A stretch of 25,974 nucleotides of DNA. It comes from a virus. A model generated the notes under the pieces. The model ran no database searches. It saw only the letters and a program-made list of their open reading frames with translations, and had not been told where the DNA came from. Within the stretch, counting starts at the first letter, position 1, and every line of letters begins with the position of its first letter. The stretch covers positions 1 through 25,974 of IMG/VR virus record IMGVR_UViG_3300034272_000784. The stretch is one strand, 5' to 3'. The translations under genes and the position numbers were made by a program. Below are positions 9,025 to 17,453 of the stretch, in pieces.

Positions 9025-9626
9025 TGGCTAGTGCAGCGTATTTAGCAGGTAGACGTAGATATGTACTGCCACAGGCTATGCTTTGGTCTGAAAATCCAGG
9101 AACCCTATCTAACGGATTCTATTATCCTGATGGATACGAAATTGGATCAAATTTGACTGGCGTATCAGAAAATGAGAAAAATACATTTTTAATTTTATCA
9201 GATCACAATAGGAATGAACTGTCTTTTGGCCAAGAAAGAATTCAAAAAAGAGAAAGAATGATTAACGGAAACATGAGAGCCTATAACATAGCAGATAAAA
9301 TTAATTTATCAACTTCTTGGCAATTGTTGCCATCAAAGTCATACATAGATAACCCATCTTTTGATTCTAATGGATTGACAAATCTTCGTGGAGGCTTAGG
9401 CGAATTTACTGTTGATGGTGGTGCAGGGGGATTAGAATTATTAGGATGGTATGAAAATCACAAAGGACCATTTTGGGTTTATTTAGCATATGATAGATAT
9501 GATGATAAAACAAAATATAATCAAATTGTTCAAATGTATTTTAGAGATTTTTCTTATTCTGTAGTAAAAAGAGGATTTACTAATCATGACCTATGGAATA
9601 TTAATATAACGCTAGAAGAGGTCTAA
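9024..9626 (+). CDS. Distal tail-like minor tail protein
   Basis: This 200-residue protein starts at an ATG that shares one base with the tape measure stop (TGATG), with a G-rich ribosome binding site at 9006-9012. Being first after the tape measure and before the large hub, with this length, points to a distal tail (Dit-like) role: the ring joining the tail tube to the tip. The C-terminal part contains aromatic-rich strands (FWVYLAYDRYDD, IVQMYFRDFSYSVVKRG) and ends in NITLEEV, similar in style to beta-sandwich tail proteins. The one-base overlap suggests translation coupled to the tape measure gene. No catalytic motif is seen. The assignment rests mainly on position. Confidence 0.65.
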   Translation: MASAAYLAGRRRYVLPQAMLWSENPGTLSNGFYYPDGYEIGSNLTGVSENEKNTFLILSDHNRNELSFGQERIQKRERMINGNMRAYNIADKINLSTSWQLLPSKSYIDNPSFDSNGLTNLRGGLGEFTVDGGAGGLELLGWYENHKGPFWVYLAYDRYDDKTKYNQIVQMYFRDFSYSVVKRGFTNHDLWNINITLEEV

Positions 9627-9627
9627 A

Positions 9628-12600
9628 GTGTTTAGCAATAGTGACCTTGTAGAATATTTAAAAACATCCAACGATATATCTTTGCAGTCAGTCGTTATTG
9701 CTGAATGGAATATGAACGTGCCTGGCAACATTAAAAAGGTAGGAAATTATAGATATAGACCAAATGATATTTCTAGTATTTATAAAAATATTCCTAACAC
9801 TTTTGATTTAGAGGACAGCGGAGATTACTATACAAATGCTGAATTATCTTATGAACAAATACAAAATACATATAATACCAACGACACACTACAACTATTT
9901 CAATCTTTAGATCAAAAAAAATCTTTATATTATTCTTTGGAGGATTGTCTTAAACCATTTAGGCCAAGATCTGGCATTAACAAGATGTCATTTTTTGATA
10001 AAAAATATATACCAACAAATGTTATGTTTGGAAACAATGCTCCAAGATATTACATGTCATCACGAAACGATATTTTTAAATACTGGTCATCCTATAGAAA
10101 AGAAAATGGAACTGAAAGAGGTATCGCAAATAAAACAATTAATGGTATTAACTATATAGAAGACTCATGTCCTTTTGTCGTATACAAAGAAAGCGTCCCG
10201 TGCAATAGAATTGTTGTAAAAATGCAAACGAATGTTGGGCAGAATGATCCTGGAAATTTTCAAGACATTGTTGGCACAGACTCTAGCCCATTTTATGGCA
10301 ATCAAAATAAAACCATTCCAAATAAATTTAAGGTACAAATTTTAAAAAATAATAACTGGATAGATATTTTAAATGTTGATCAAAATAGCAGAAGATTGGA
10401 CGACTCTGATATCATTGGGCCAGATGGATATTTAGAATTGTCATATTTAAACAATGAATGGTTTTTAAAATCTGAGTCAGTTGACTACAATACTTCATTT
10501 GTTACAAAAATTTCTGATCCGATAAAAACTACTAAGATAGATAATACATTTTTTTATAATGAATTTGATTATATTGATGGAATAAGAATAGTAGTTTTAT
10601 CAATGAATAAATTTGATTCGGTTTTTGATTTAATTGAAATGTCTCCAAGACTTTCTGTAAATATTTCAAATAATGTTTTAGACTTTCAAATAACAAAAAC
10701 AATGTCTGATATGTCCCAAGGTGCTATTCCGGTAGGCCAATTACTTGCCTCTAATGGCACCGTTACTATTTTTGATGAAGAGTTGGCCTTTAATGAAAAT
10801 AATGAAAATAGTATTATAAAAAATTATTTAAACAAAAATATTAAGTTTGTTTTTTATGAAAATATATACAATGATAATTTAACAATAAACTATTTTGTTC
10901 CAATTAAAACTTTATATTCGGACAATTTTCCGCAGGCAACTGACGATGGATCTACAATATCAATTAGTCTTCGTGATTTTTATTTTTATTTTGAATCTCA
11001 AACAGCACCAAGGATGCTTTTGACTGACGTATCTTTAAGTTTTGCAATATCAACATTATTAGATTCTGTAGGATTTTCAAATTATACATTTAAAAGAATT
11101 GGATTAGAAAAAGATCCAATTATCCCTTATTTTTTTATTGCACCAGATCAGAGTTTGGCTCAGGTTTTAAATGAGTTAGCAGTGTCAACTCAGACTGCAA
11201 TGTTTTTTGATGAATATAATAATTTTACTATCATGAGCAAAAATTATATAATGCCAGAGGCTGGAGAAAGAGAGTCATCATTTACTTTAGTTGGCACAAA
11301 TAACCAACAAGAATTAAAAGGCATAATGAATAATCAAGAAAATTTAGATGTAATCAAAAACAAACCATTGTCTTCAGACCTGCCAAATATTATTTCTATA
11401 TCTTCACAAGATAAAAAAATATATAATGATGGAAAAATTAACTATACCTCAAGATATATACAAAGATCTTATGGGTCAATTAAACAAAGCACTTTAGTAG
11501 ACAAAGAAAAAACCTGGATCTATAAACCATCATTGTTATGGGAAGCATCTGGAGAAGATGTATTAAAAACAATAAACTCCCAAGTAGACAAACAATCAAG
11601 TTTTGTTTTAGGTGCGGTCCCCATTAATTCTGATTTACCAATATCTATTCCTTCAGTATCTAATGGATTTATTATTGATAATACCGTTGATTTAGGAGAA
11701 AATGTTTATTGGTTAACCAAATATAAAGGATATTTTTATTCTAGCGGGGAGGTTATAAGATATGACGCTGTTCAATTTAACATAACAGGAATTGGTAATA
11801 TCTGGATATCAAACAATCAGGAGTATCAGGAATATATGGGATCGCTTCCGTTTAATGGAAAAATATATCCAACAGGATTAATTAGAATTTTAGCAAACCC
11901 CTACTACGAAACAATTGATGGCGACACAAAAATAAAAAATGGTCCAGTTTTTGAACATGGAAGAGGACAGTTTGGAACATTGGTTGCCAGCCATACAGCA
12001 GGCATATCAAACAATTGGACAGAAGACACATACCTTCGTGGTTGCAATATGAAGTCTAATTATTTATTTACAACTAGTCCAGAAATTGAATACCCTATAG
12101 ATCTTACAGTTGGTGCTGCTGGAGTTAATAATACGCTGGCTAAAAAATGTTCAAGAACTGGCATAATTAAAAACTTTATGACAAGCAATTACTTAACCGA
12201 AACAGAATTAAATAGTTTGCAATCAACTCAAACTGGAACAATTCAATCATCGGCATTAGTAATGTCTGGCCCATCTTTTAGTTCTACAGATACTCCAGTT
12301 GATTTTATATCTTATGTATATAAACCGTTAGATAGTTCTTACAAACATTTTGGAACTAGAATGAGAATTGTTGGTAGCGTAAATACAAGCGAAGATAGAC
12401 TTCAGACTCCAATCGGAAGCACAACATATTACCAAGTGCCAACAACACAACCAAACCAAAGTACAAACATTGGTGGTGGTTCTGGTGGCTTAGGAATTAT
12501 GATTAACCCAGAAACAAACAATGGATATTATTTTGAGATAATTGCGTTATCAGAAAAAAATATTGAATCATACTTAAAGATTAAGTCTGATGGTTCATCT

Positions 12601-13788
12601 GAAAATAATATTTCAAATATCGTTTTTTATAAAATTAAAAAAGACAGTGCTGGCAATGCTATTCCAATAAAACTTTGGTCAGGACTAACTAATATTTTAG
12701 TAGATGATGGTAAATTTACTGGTCAATACAGAATGTCTGGAGAAGAAAACCCGACAGTTTATGATTTAGCAGTAGAGTATTCTAATGTTGGAACAACAAG
12801 AAAATTTTATTTATATATTAATAACAAACTAATTGGCATAGTTGATGACACAGATCCACTTCCGGTGTATAACAATGTTTCTCTTTTTGTTAGAGGATCA
12901 TCAAAATGTATGTTTGAAAATATTTATGCTTTAAACGAAAACTATTCTCAAAACACAGTTTTTAATGTTGCTGACTCTATATCTTCTGTGTTTGGAGCAA
13001 ATGAAATTAATGCAAACTCAGCATTAAGAAAATATGCAATGAGTGGGGTTGTTCAATCTACATATTTAGAGGGTATATCTAGTTTGCAGCCACCAAAATA
13101 CAACATGTATTATGATGAGTTTGGTTCTATTTTTAGAGAAGTTGCATACTTTAATGTTAAATATGATAAAGCCTATCCAGCGCTATATGCAAAAATATCT
13201 CCAACACCAAACACAACAAAGGGATATGTTGTTTCTGGATTTCAGGCAGACTCTTACGGAGCAGAATTTTTAGTATTTAATGCAACAGATTCTGCACTTA
13301 ATTTAGATGAAACTGGCGGAAACTATTTAAAAATTCAAGGAATAACATTTACACAAGATACTACATATACCGTATCCGTAGATGATTATTTTAATAAAAA
13401 ATCAAATTTTGCTGAATTGGATAATTTAGATAATAATACAATTAGATCTAATCTGGTAAGCATTCAAGATTACAACTATATAAAACAAAGTAGATTAAAT
13501 CATGGTATTAGTAGTTTTACTTTAGAGACTCCATATATTCAAACATTGTCCGATGCTGAAAATATTTTAGGATGGATTGTTAAAAAATCAATGAAACCTA
13601 AAAAACTTGTCGGAGCACAAATATTTTCTTTACCAATACTTCAATTAGGGGATCTTGTACAAATTGACTATAATAAAGATGGAGTAGATTTAATCTGCAG
13701 TCCAGCCAAACAGTTTGTTATTTATAACATGGACTATCAGAGAAATTCAAACGGACCAAGCATGACAGTATATTTGGCGGAGGTGTAA
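9628..13788 (+). CDS. Large tail hub / minor tail protein with lectin-like insertion
   Basis: This 1386-residue protein starts at GTG 9628, one base after the previous stop, with AGAGG upstream at 9617-9621. Gene order after tape measure and distal tail protein, and its size, suggest the tail-associated hub that closes the tube and carries the tip. The C-terminal part contains LPILQLGDLVQIDY and SPAKQFVIYNMDYQRNSNGP, typical of phage hub proteins. Residues about 890-1110 look like a concanavalin/laminin-G-type beta-sandwich: a strand with GGLGIMINPETNNGYYFEI, then KFYLYINNKLIGIVDDTDPL and a closing strand before NIYAL. Such domains in tail proteins often bind cell-surface sugars. Arg is almost always AGA and the sequence is very AT-rich. 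The lectin-like call is from pattern only, with no sugar-binding residues identified. Confidence 0.75.
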   Translation: MFSNSDLVEYLKTSNDISLQSVVIAEWNMNVPGNIKKVGNYRYRPNDISSIYKNIPNTFDLEDSGDYYTNAELSYEQIQNTYNTNDTLQLFQSLDQKKSLYYSLEDCLKPFRPRSGINKMSFFDKKYIPTNVMFGNNAPRYYMSSRNDIFKYWSSYRKENGTERGIANKTINGINYIEDSCPFVVYKESVPCNRIVVKMQTNVGQNDPGNFQDIVGTDSSPFYGNQNKTIPNKFKVQILKNNNWIDILNVDQNSRRLDDSDIIGPDGYLELSYLNNEWFLKSESVDYNTSFVTKISDPIKTTKIDNTFFYNEFDYIDGIRIVVLSMNKFDSVFDLIEMSPRLSVNISNNVLDFQITKTMSDMSQGAIPVGQLLASNGTVTIFDEELAFNENNENSIIKNYLNKNIKFVFYENIYNDNLTINYFVPIKTLYSDNFPQATDDGSTISISLRDFYFYFESQTAPRMLLTDVSLSFAISTLLDSVGFSNYTFKRIGLEKDPIIPYFFIAPDQSLAQVLNELAVSTQTAMFFDEYNNFTIMSKNYIMPEAGERESSFTLVGTNNQQELKGIMNNQENLDVIKNKPLSSDLPNIISISSQDKKIYNDGKINYTSRYIQRSYGSIKQSTLVDKEKTWIYKPSLLWEASGEDVLKTINSQVDKQSSFVLGAVPINSDLPISIPSVSNGFIIDNTVDLGENVYWLTKYKGYFYSSGEVIRYDAVQFNITGIGNIWISNNQEYQEYMGSLPFNGKIYPTGLIRILANPYYETIDGDTKIKNGPVFEHGRGQFGTLVASHTAGISNNWTEDTYLRGCNMKSNYLFTTSPEIEYPIDLTVGAAGVNNTLAKKCSRTGIIKNFMTSNYLTETELNSLQSTQTGTIQSSALVMSGPSFSSTDTPVDFISYVYKPLDSSYKHFGTRMRIVGSVNTSEDRLQTPIGSTTYYQVPTTQPNQSTNIGGGSGGLGIMINPETNNGYYFEIIALSEKNIESYLKIKSDGSSENNISNIVFYKIKKDSAGNAIPIKLWSGLTNILVDDGKFTGQYRMSGEENPTVYDLAVEYSNVGTTRKFYLYINNKLIGIVDDTDPLPVYNNVSLFVRGSSKCMFENIYALNENYSQNTVFNVADSISSVFGANEINANSALRKYAMSGVVQSTYLEGISSLQPPKYNMYYDEFGSIFREVAYFNVKYDKAYPALYAKISPTPNTTKGYVVSGFQADSYGAEFLVFNATDSALNLDETGGNYLKIQGITFTQDTTYTVSVDDYFNKKSNFAELDNLDNNTIRSNLVSIQDYNYIKQSRLNHGISSFTLETPYIQTLSDAENILGWIVKKSMKPKKLVGAQIFSLPILQLGDLVQIDYNKDGVDLICSPAKQFVIYNMDYQRNSNGPSMTVYLAEV

Positions 13789-13789
13789 A

Positions 13790-14614
13790 ATGCCAGGAGA
13801 AAATTCAGGTCATGGCAAAACCATTGATTCAGAAACTAGAAGAGAAAACAATCGTGCTCAGATTGCTAGGGATTTGGCTTACCAAAATTCAATGGATTCA
13901 GAAACCAGAAGAGAAAATAACCGTGCTCAAGTTGCTAAAGATTTAGCGGGTTGGAGACAAGAAGAACAAAAGCAAAAAGAAACCCCCAAGTCACAAACTA
14001 TAAATAAAGAGCGGGTTACTTATAGAGAAGGAGAAAGAGAAGATCCACCTAAGAAAGTTCCAGAACCAATATTTAATCCTATTCCATTTTCAGGATCTCC
14101 TGAAGTTATTTTTACGCCAACTGTTGCAGCAATTCCAGTAACACTGCCACCCCCTCCTCCACCGCCAGCCACTACTTATAAAGTAAAAGTTGCCACCCCA
14201 GAAATAATTTTATTTGATGATGAAACTTTGCCTATAGAAACATTAACAGATATCTTATTTGAAGATATAGGCGGTCAAGAACTCTTATCTATGTCTAGGC
14301 ATGACATAGTCAGTGGCAACTATATTCCAAACCAATTAATTAAAAATCTTACATCCTTAAATCAGGAATTTTCTTCAAAACGTTTGCTAAGCCTTCAAAA
14401 TACCTCAGACAAATATTTTTCTAATTTTGGTATTAAATTAGAGAATAAGATACCATTTGTTGGTAACGGTCTAAACGGAGAAAATATATACCTAGATGAA
14501 TCTCAAAATGTTATTATTGAGTTAGTTAATTTAGATATAGATGAGCAGGTAGAAGTTCAATTAAGCATAGGTGGTACAATGTATACTATAATGCTTGGAG
14601 TAGTGGAATCATGA
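13790..14614 (+). CDS. Minor tail protein with N-terminal tandem repeat and poly-proline linker
   Basis: This 274-residue protein has three parts. Residues 13-53 hold two copies of DSETRRENNRAQ(I/V)A(R/K)DLA with a 23-residue period, highly charged and probably helical. Next comes a low-complexity linker with a run of seven prolines near 14150-14168. The C-terminal half (from about KVKVATPEII) is folded-looking and contains LFEDIGGQELL and a beta-rich end. Its place between the hub and fibre-like genes suggests a tail-tip component, the charged repeat perhaps binding a partner. The start has a very strong ribosome binding site, GGAGGTG (13779-13785), which lies inside the end of the upstream gene. 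The proline run may need EF-P for efficient translation. I do not recognise a named family with certainty. Confidence 0.6.
   Translation: MPGENSGHGKTIDSETRRENNRAQIARDLAYQNSMDSETRRENNRAQVAKDLAGWRQEEQKQKETPKSQTINKERVTYREGEREDPPKKVPEPIFNPIPFSGSPEVIFTPTVAAIPVTLPPPPPPPATTYKVKVATPEIILFDDETLPIETLTDILFEDIGGQELLSMSRHDIVSGNYIPNQLIKNLTSLNQEFSSKRLLSLQNTSDKYFSNFGIKLENKIPFVGNGLNGENIYLDESQNVIIELVNLDIDEQVEVQLSIGGTMYTIMLGVVES
13826..13948 (+). repeat. Two-copy direct repeat of 54 nt within a minor tail gene
   Basis: Copies at 13826-13879 and 13895-13948 (period 69 nt) encode nearly the same 18 residues, differing only by conservative I/V and R/K changes. The DNA copies differ at several synonymous positions, so the duplication is not very recent and the protein sequence appears to be selected. 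Confidence 0.85.
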
Positions 14615-15735
14615 TAACTAATACTGGGAAGTATATTATTGCAAAGTACTTGCTTGGTCAAACCCCAGCCTATGCCTCTTATATGGCCCTGGGATGCGGT
14701 GCTAAGCCTTTAGACACATCCGATACACCTTTGGACTACTCCGCAAAACAAAATTTAGATTTTGAAATGTTTCGTATACCAATAAGTTCTAGGGGGTATA
14801 TTGTAGAAGACGGTCAATCAAAACTAGTACTAACCGCAGAACTGCCAACGGAAGAAAGATATGAAATTTCTGAAGTGGCTATATATTCTGCTGGATCAAA
14901 CCCGTACGCTGCATCATATGACAGTCGAACTATTTTAACATTTACTCAGGGAGAAAATTGGCAACATATATCCCCAAGTGCTACTACGGATATTTTAAGA
15001 ATTACTCAGCCATTAGACGGATCATTGTCAGATAATATTATTGAAACTACGTCAAAAGTTTTCGAAACCAATGCAGACAATAAAATATTTTACAATACAA
15101 ACAGAGCAGCACGATATGAGCGCTGCCGATATTATAACAATATTATTGCCTTGCGTGGAGATTCCTCTACAATGACAACTTCTGGCGAACATTTAGTTGT
15201 AGCAACAGGTCCAGAATATATTAGGGCAACTGGAATCTCTTTAGATTTTTCTAAAAATGCTCCATCAGATGAACTAAGATTTGCTTTTTCTGTAATTAAT
15301 AAAGATGGAGATTCTTTATCTGTTCCAGATACAGTAAAAATTATTGTTGAGTTTACTAGCAGTATTGATGCAACTAAATTTTCTAGATTTGAAACAACTT
15401 TAGCAAATGGTACTGGCTTTGGACAACATGATTTTTCAACCAATAGATATTGTGTTGTAACAAAAGAAAGACAAGAACTTTATACCACATCAAATTTTAC
15501 ATGGACATCTGCCGATACTATTAACATTTATGCTTCAGTTGTAGATGGTGGAACTGCGTCAGATGATTTTTATGTTGTTTTAGATGCACTAAGATTTGAA
15601 AATTTAAACACGCCTAACCCACTTTATGGAATGGTTGGATACTCGGTAGTTCAAAATGATACTGCTTCAGCAATTATTAAATCTCCAAATACAAGCAATT
15701 ATGTAGAATTTAAATTTGCTATTGGTGTCGGATAA
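14611..15735 (+). CDS. Tail fibre or tail-tip structural protein
   Basis: This 374-residue protein starts at ATG within an ATGA overlap with the previous stop, with GGAG at 14597-14600. The N-terminus MITNTGKYIIAKYLLGQ followed by YASYMALGCGAKPL is a style I associate with phage fibre-attachment or virion-tip proteins, in which the N-terminal part docks to the tail and the rest is beta-rich. The middle and C-terminal regions are dominated by Ser/Thr/Asp-rich strands (for example DTVKIIVEFTSS, DDFYVVLDALRFE), compatible with a beta-sandwich binding module. The four-base overlap implies coupled translation with its neighbour. No enzyme motif is seen. Receptor binding is a reasonable guess from position but is not shown by the sequence. 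Confidence 0.6.
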   Translation: MITNTGKYIIAKYLLGQTPAYASYMALGCGAKPLDTSDTPLDYSAKQNLDFEMFRIPISSRGYIVEDGQSKLVLTAELPTEERYEISEVAIYSAGSNPYAASYDSRTILTFTQGENWQHISPSATTDILRITQPLDGSLSDNIIETTSKVFETNADNKIFYNTNRAARYERCRYYNNIIALRGDSSTMTTSGEHLVVATGPEYIRATGISLDFSKNAPSDELRFAFSVINKDGDSLSVPDTVKIIVEFTSSIDATKFSRFETTLANGTGFGQHDFSTNRYCVVTKERQELYTTSNFTWTSADTINIYASVVDGGTASDDFYVVLDALRFENLNTPNPLYGMVGYSVVQNDTASAIIKSPNTSNYVEFKFAIGVG

Positions 15736-16289
15736 TGGCAGACGCTGGAATTAAAAGAACTATAATAAAATCATCAGATCTTCCCCCAACACTAGGAGAC
15801 AATCAAACCCTAACTTACACATTAAGATATCGTATATTGTCAGAAGATAAGAATAGGTTTTCGCACTGGTCTCCAATAAAAGAAATAACAATAAATAATA
15901 CATTTGATGAAACTGGCTTTGATCCAAATAATTTAGCAACTACAAATATTCCATATAGCATTAACGTTGATAGTCAAGCAAATATAGTTAACATTTCATG
16001 GACAATGCCTGCATTATTAATTGTAAACCCAACAGAAGAAGAAAAAATATTACAGGAAAAGCAGGCTGCAATTACAGAGTTTGATGTTTATGTTCAATGG
16101 AAAACAGGTGAAGTTGTAAGTAATTGGATTTGGGTTGGAAAATCTACAAGCACTAATTATTCTCTTTCTTACCCACATGGGTCAGGGGCGCCAGATCAGA
16201 TAAAGATTAGAATACAAAAGGTGACCATAGTAAAGGGACCATTTGATGCAGCAACATATCTAATTAGTGACTTAGAAAACATAAACTGA
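15735..16289 (+). CDS. Probable tail-tip protein with fibronectin-III-like fold
   Basis: This 184-residue protein starts at ATG overlapping the previous TAA by one base (TAATG). The pattern TLTYTLRYRILSEDKNRFSHWSP, then a strand with VNISWTMP, and a second sheet including FDVYVQWKTG and YSLSYPH resembles fibronectin type III modules, common decorations of phage tails that help bind cell surfaces. It is the last gene of a continuous translationally coupled run beginning at the tape measure. Its TGA stop supplies the TGn element of the promoter for the next gene. No catalytic residues are apparent. The fold is inferred from strand pattern and the role from position. Confidence 0.55.
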   Translation: MADAGIKRTIIKSSDLPPTLGDNQTLTYTLRYRILSEDKNRFSHWSPIKEITINNTFDETGFDPNNLATTNIPYSINVDSQANIVNISWTMPALLIVNPTEEEKILQEKQAAITEFDVYVQWKTGEVVSNWIWVGKSTSTNYSLSYPHGSGAPDQIKIRIQKVTIVKGPFDAATYLISDLENIN

Positions 16290-16295
16290 TATAAT
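16267..16295 (+). promoter_or_regulatory. Promoter for the 147-residue structural gene
   Basis: A -35-like GTGACT (16267-16272, four of six consensus bases) is separated by 17 nt from TATAAT (16290-16295), which is preceded by TGA to give the same TGATATAAT 9-mer seen at 689 and 1407. The TGA is also the stop codon of the upstream gene. The ribosome binding site AAGGAG (16301-16306) lies 4 nt before ATG 16311, so the transcript would have a leader of about 9 nt. Confidence 0.7.
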
Positions 16296-16310
16296 AATAA
16301 AAGGAGAAAA

Positions 16311-16754
16311 ATGTCAAAGATACCATTACCAGAAAGAGGGCAACCTTTAGATGTAACGTATATCTATCAGTTAGCCGAGGCAATAAATGATGTTGCAACA
16401 GAGGTTTCTTCAACCACCTCTAATTATGCAACTGTAGATACTACGGGGTCCGATAAAGCAAATGTAAAAACTTCAGAACTAAGAGTTGTTGCTGGCAGAG
16501 TTGAAATTTTTAATAATACAACTGTAACGCCAACAACAGAAAAAGATTTCTTTTATAATTTTACTACAAACTTTAAATATGCACCAATTGTTACTGCAAC
16601 TCCAGTTAACGTAGGCAACACTCCAGCGGGTAAAAATGTGTCTGTAATTTTAAAAAACATTACGACCTCTCGTGTGGAGGGTAGCGTTAAATTTGGAGCC
16701 TCTGGAGATTTATCTGTATGGGTAAATCTTATTATTGTAGGCATTCCAAATTAA
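16311..16754 (+). CDS. Small virion or fibre-like protein with own promoter
   Basis: This 147-residue protein begins MSKIPLPERGQPLDVTYIYQ and has a short helical segment (QLAEAINDVATEV) followed by a beta-rich C-terminal domain, from about residue 60, with alternating polar and hydrophobic strands (KYAPIVTATPV, GDLSVWVNLIIVGIPN). This layout, a helical or trimeric neck followed by a small beta domain, is common in phage fibres, head fibres and H-type-lectin-like tips. It has a good ribosome binding site (AAGGAG) and a dedicated promoter, implying expression separate from or above the preceding tail genes. It is the last virion-like gene before the regulatory and replication genes. The function is inferred and no defined family motif was found. 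Confidence 0.55.
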   Translation: MSKIPLPERGQPLDVTYIYQLAEAINDVATEVSSTTSNYATVDTTGSDKANVKTSELRVVAGRVEIFNNTTVTPTTEKDFFYNFTTNFKYAPIVTATPVNVGNTPAGKNVSVILKNITTSRVEGSVKFGASGDLSVWVNLIIVGIPN

Positions 16755-16945
16755 TGATTAAATGCTTAAAATGTAAATCAAGAATGTTTATTGATAGGCA
16801 ATACACTAATCCTGAACATCTTGAAACATTTTGTTTAAAATGTGGCAACAGAAAGTTTTATAATCCACCATCAACGTCAAGCGAGGGGCTATGGCTACTG
16901 CAAAAGGAAAAATTGAGGGCCAAGAGTACAATCAGTCATCTGTAA
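16754..16945 (+). CDS. Small zinc-ribbon protein
   Basis: This 63-residue protein begins MIKCLKCKSRMFIDRQ and contains two CxxC pairs, C4/C7 and CLKCGNRKF near residues 29-32, the classic four-cysteine zinc ribbon. Such small proteins usually bind nucleic acid or a protein partner such as RNA polymerase. The start used is ATG 16754, overlapping the previous stop by one base (TAATG), as in several upstream junctions; the frame is open further upstream to an ATG at 16718, but that would run well into the previous gene and put a non-ribbon segment before the first CxxC. Its last 55 nt overlap the start of the next gene in another frame. Partner and role are unknown. Confidence 0.75.
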   Translation: MIKCLKCKSRMFIDRQYTNPEHLETFCLKCGNRKFYNPPSTSSEGLWLLQKEKLRAKSTISHL

Positions 16946-17436
16946 TAAAAGGTAGTGGGGCTGTTTGGTTTTTAAATAAAGACTTAGTAAGAGTTCACCA
17001 CTATAACAGATCAGATGGTACTGTTGCTATTTATAATATTGTAAAAAATAAACTTGAACTTTGTTTTATTTTAGATTTTAAAAAAAATAGAGAAAGGGCA
17101 TATACTATAGCAGAAACTGCTAAACTTGTCAATAGACATAGAAAGTACATGCCAAGTTTAATAAAACGAGGAGTCATTCCCGTCCCACTTGGTTGTTCTG
17201 AAAATGGAAAACGTGGATATCAGATAAGAGCATATTATTCTGAATCGCAAGTAAAAGAGATACGTGATATACTTGCAAGTATACATATTGGCCAACCTAG
17301 AAAGGATGGATTAATTACAAACAATATGACGCCAACCAAACAAGAATTGACAAGAAAGATGGGCGATGGTATACTTACATATACAAAAACTGAAGATGGA
17401 AGATTTATTCCTGTTTGGAATGAATCAATAAAATAA
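16891..17436 (+). CDS. MerR/excisionase-like helix-turn-helix protein
   Basis: This 181-residue protein contains, at residues about 71-99, YTIAETAKLVNRHRKYMPSL followed by IKRGVIPVP and a basic GKRGYQIRAYYSESQVKEI segment. That is the pattern of MerR-family or excisionase-type winged helix-turn-helix proteins (helix, turn, recognition helix, then wing reading 'RGYQIRAYY'). The first 65 residues form a separate beta-rich part (GAVWFLNKDLVRVHHYN) of unknown role, and the C-terminal 50 residues are polar. ATG 16891 is the only convincing start; GAGGGG lies immediately upstream at close spacing. It sits at the switch point between structural and replication genes, so a regulator of middle or late transcription, or a DNA-binding replication accessory, are both possible. 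Confidence 0.7.
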   Translation: MATAKGKIEGQEYNQSSVIKGSGAVWFLNKDLVRVHHYNRSDGTVAIYNIVKNKLELCFILDFKKNRERAYTIAETAKLVNRHRKYMPSLIKRGVIPVPLGCSENGKRGYQIRAYYSESQVKEIRDILASIHIGQPRKDGLITNNMTPTKQELTRKMGDGILTYTKTEDGRFIPVWNESIK

Positions 17437-17438
17437 TT

Positions 17439-17451
17439 TCCCTGGGAGGGA
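17439..17451 (+). promoter_or_regulatory. Short hairpin enclosing the ribosome binding site of the next gene
   Basis: TCCCT (17439-17443) is perfectly complementary to AGGGA (17447-17451) around a GGG loop. The ribosome binding site GGGAGG for ATG 17454 falls within the loop and 3' arm, so the hairpin could mask it. The stem is only five base pairs, so this is tentative. Confidence 0.35.
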
Positions 17452-17453
17452 CA

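Noticed and set aside
8627-11250. Other TATAAT-like strings inside the tape measure and hub genes
   Set aside because: AT-rich coding sequence produces these by chance; they have no TGn, no -35 and no gene start nearby.
14611-16754. Endolysin, holin or tail hydrolase among the small tail genes
   Set aside because: No catalytic motif, signal peptide or membrane segment was found in these proteins, so I did not assign lysis functions.
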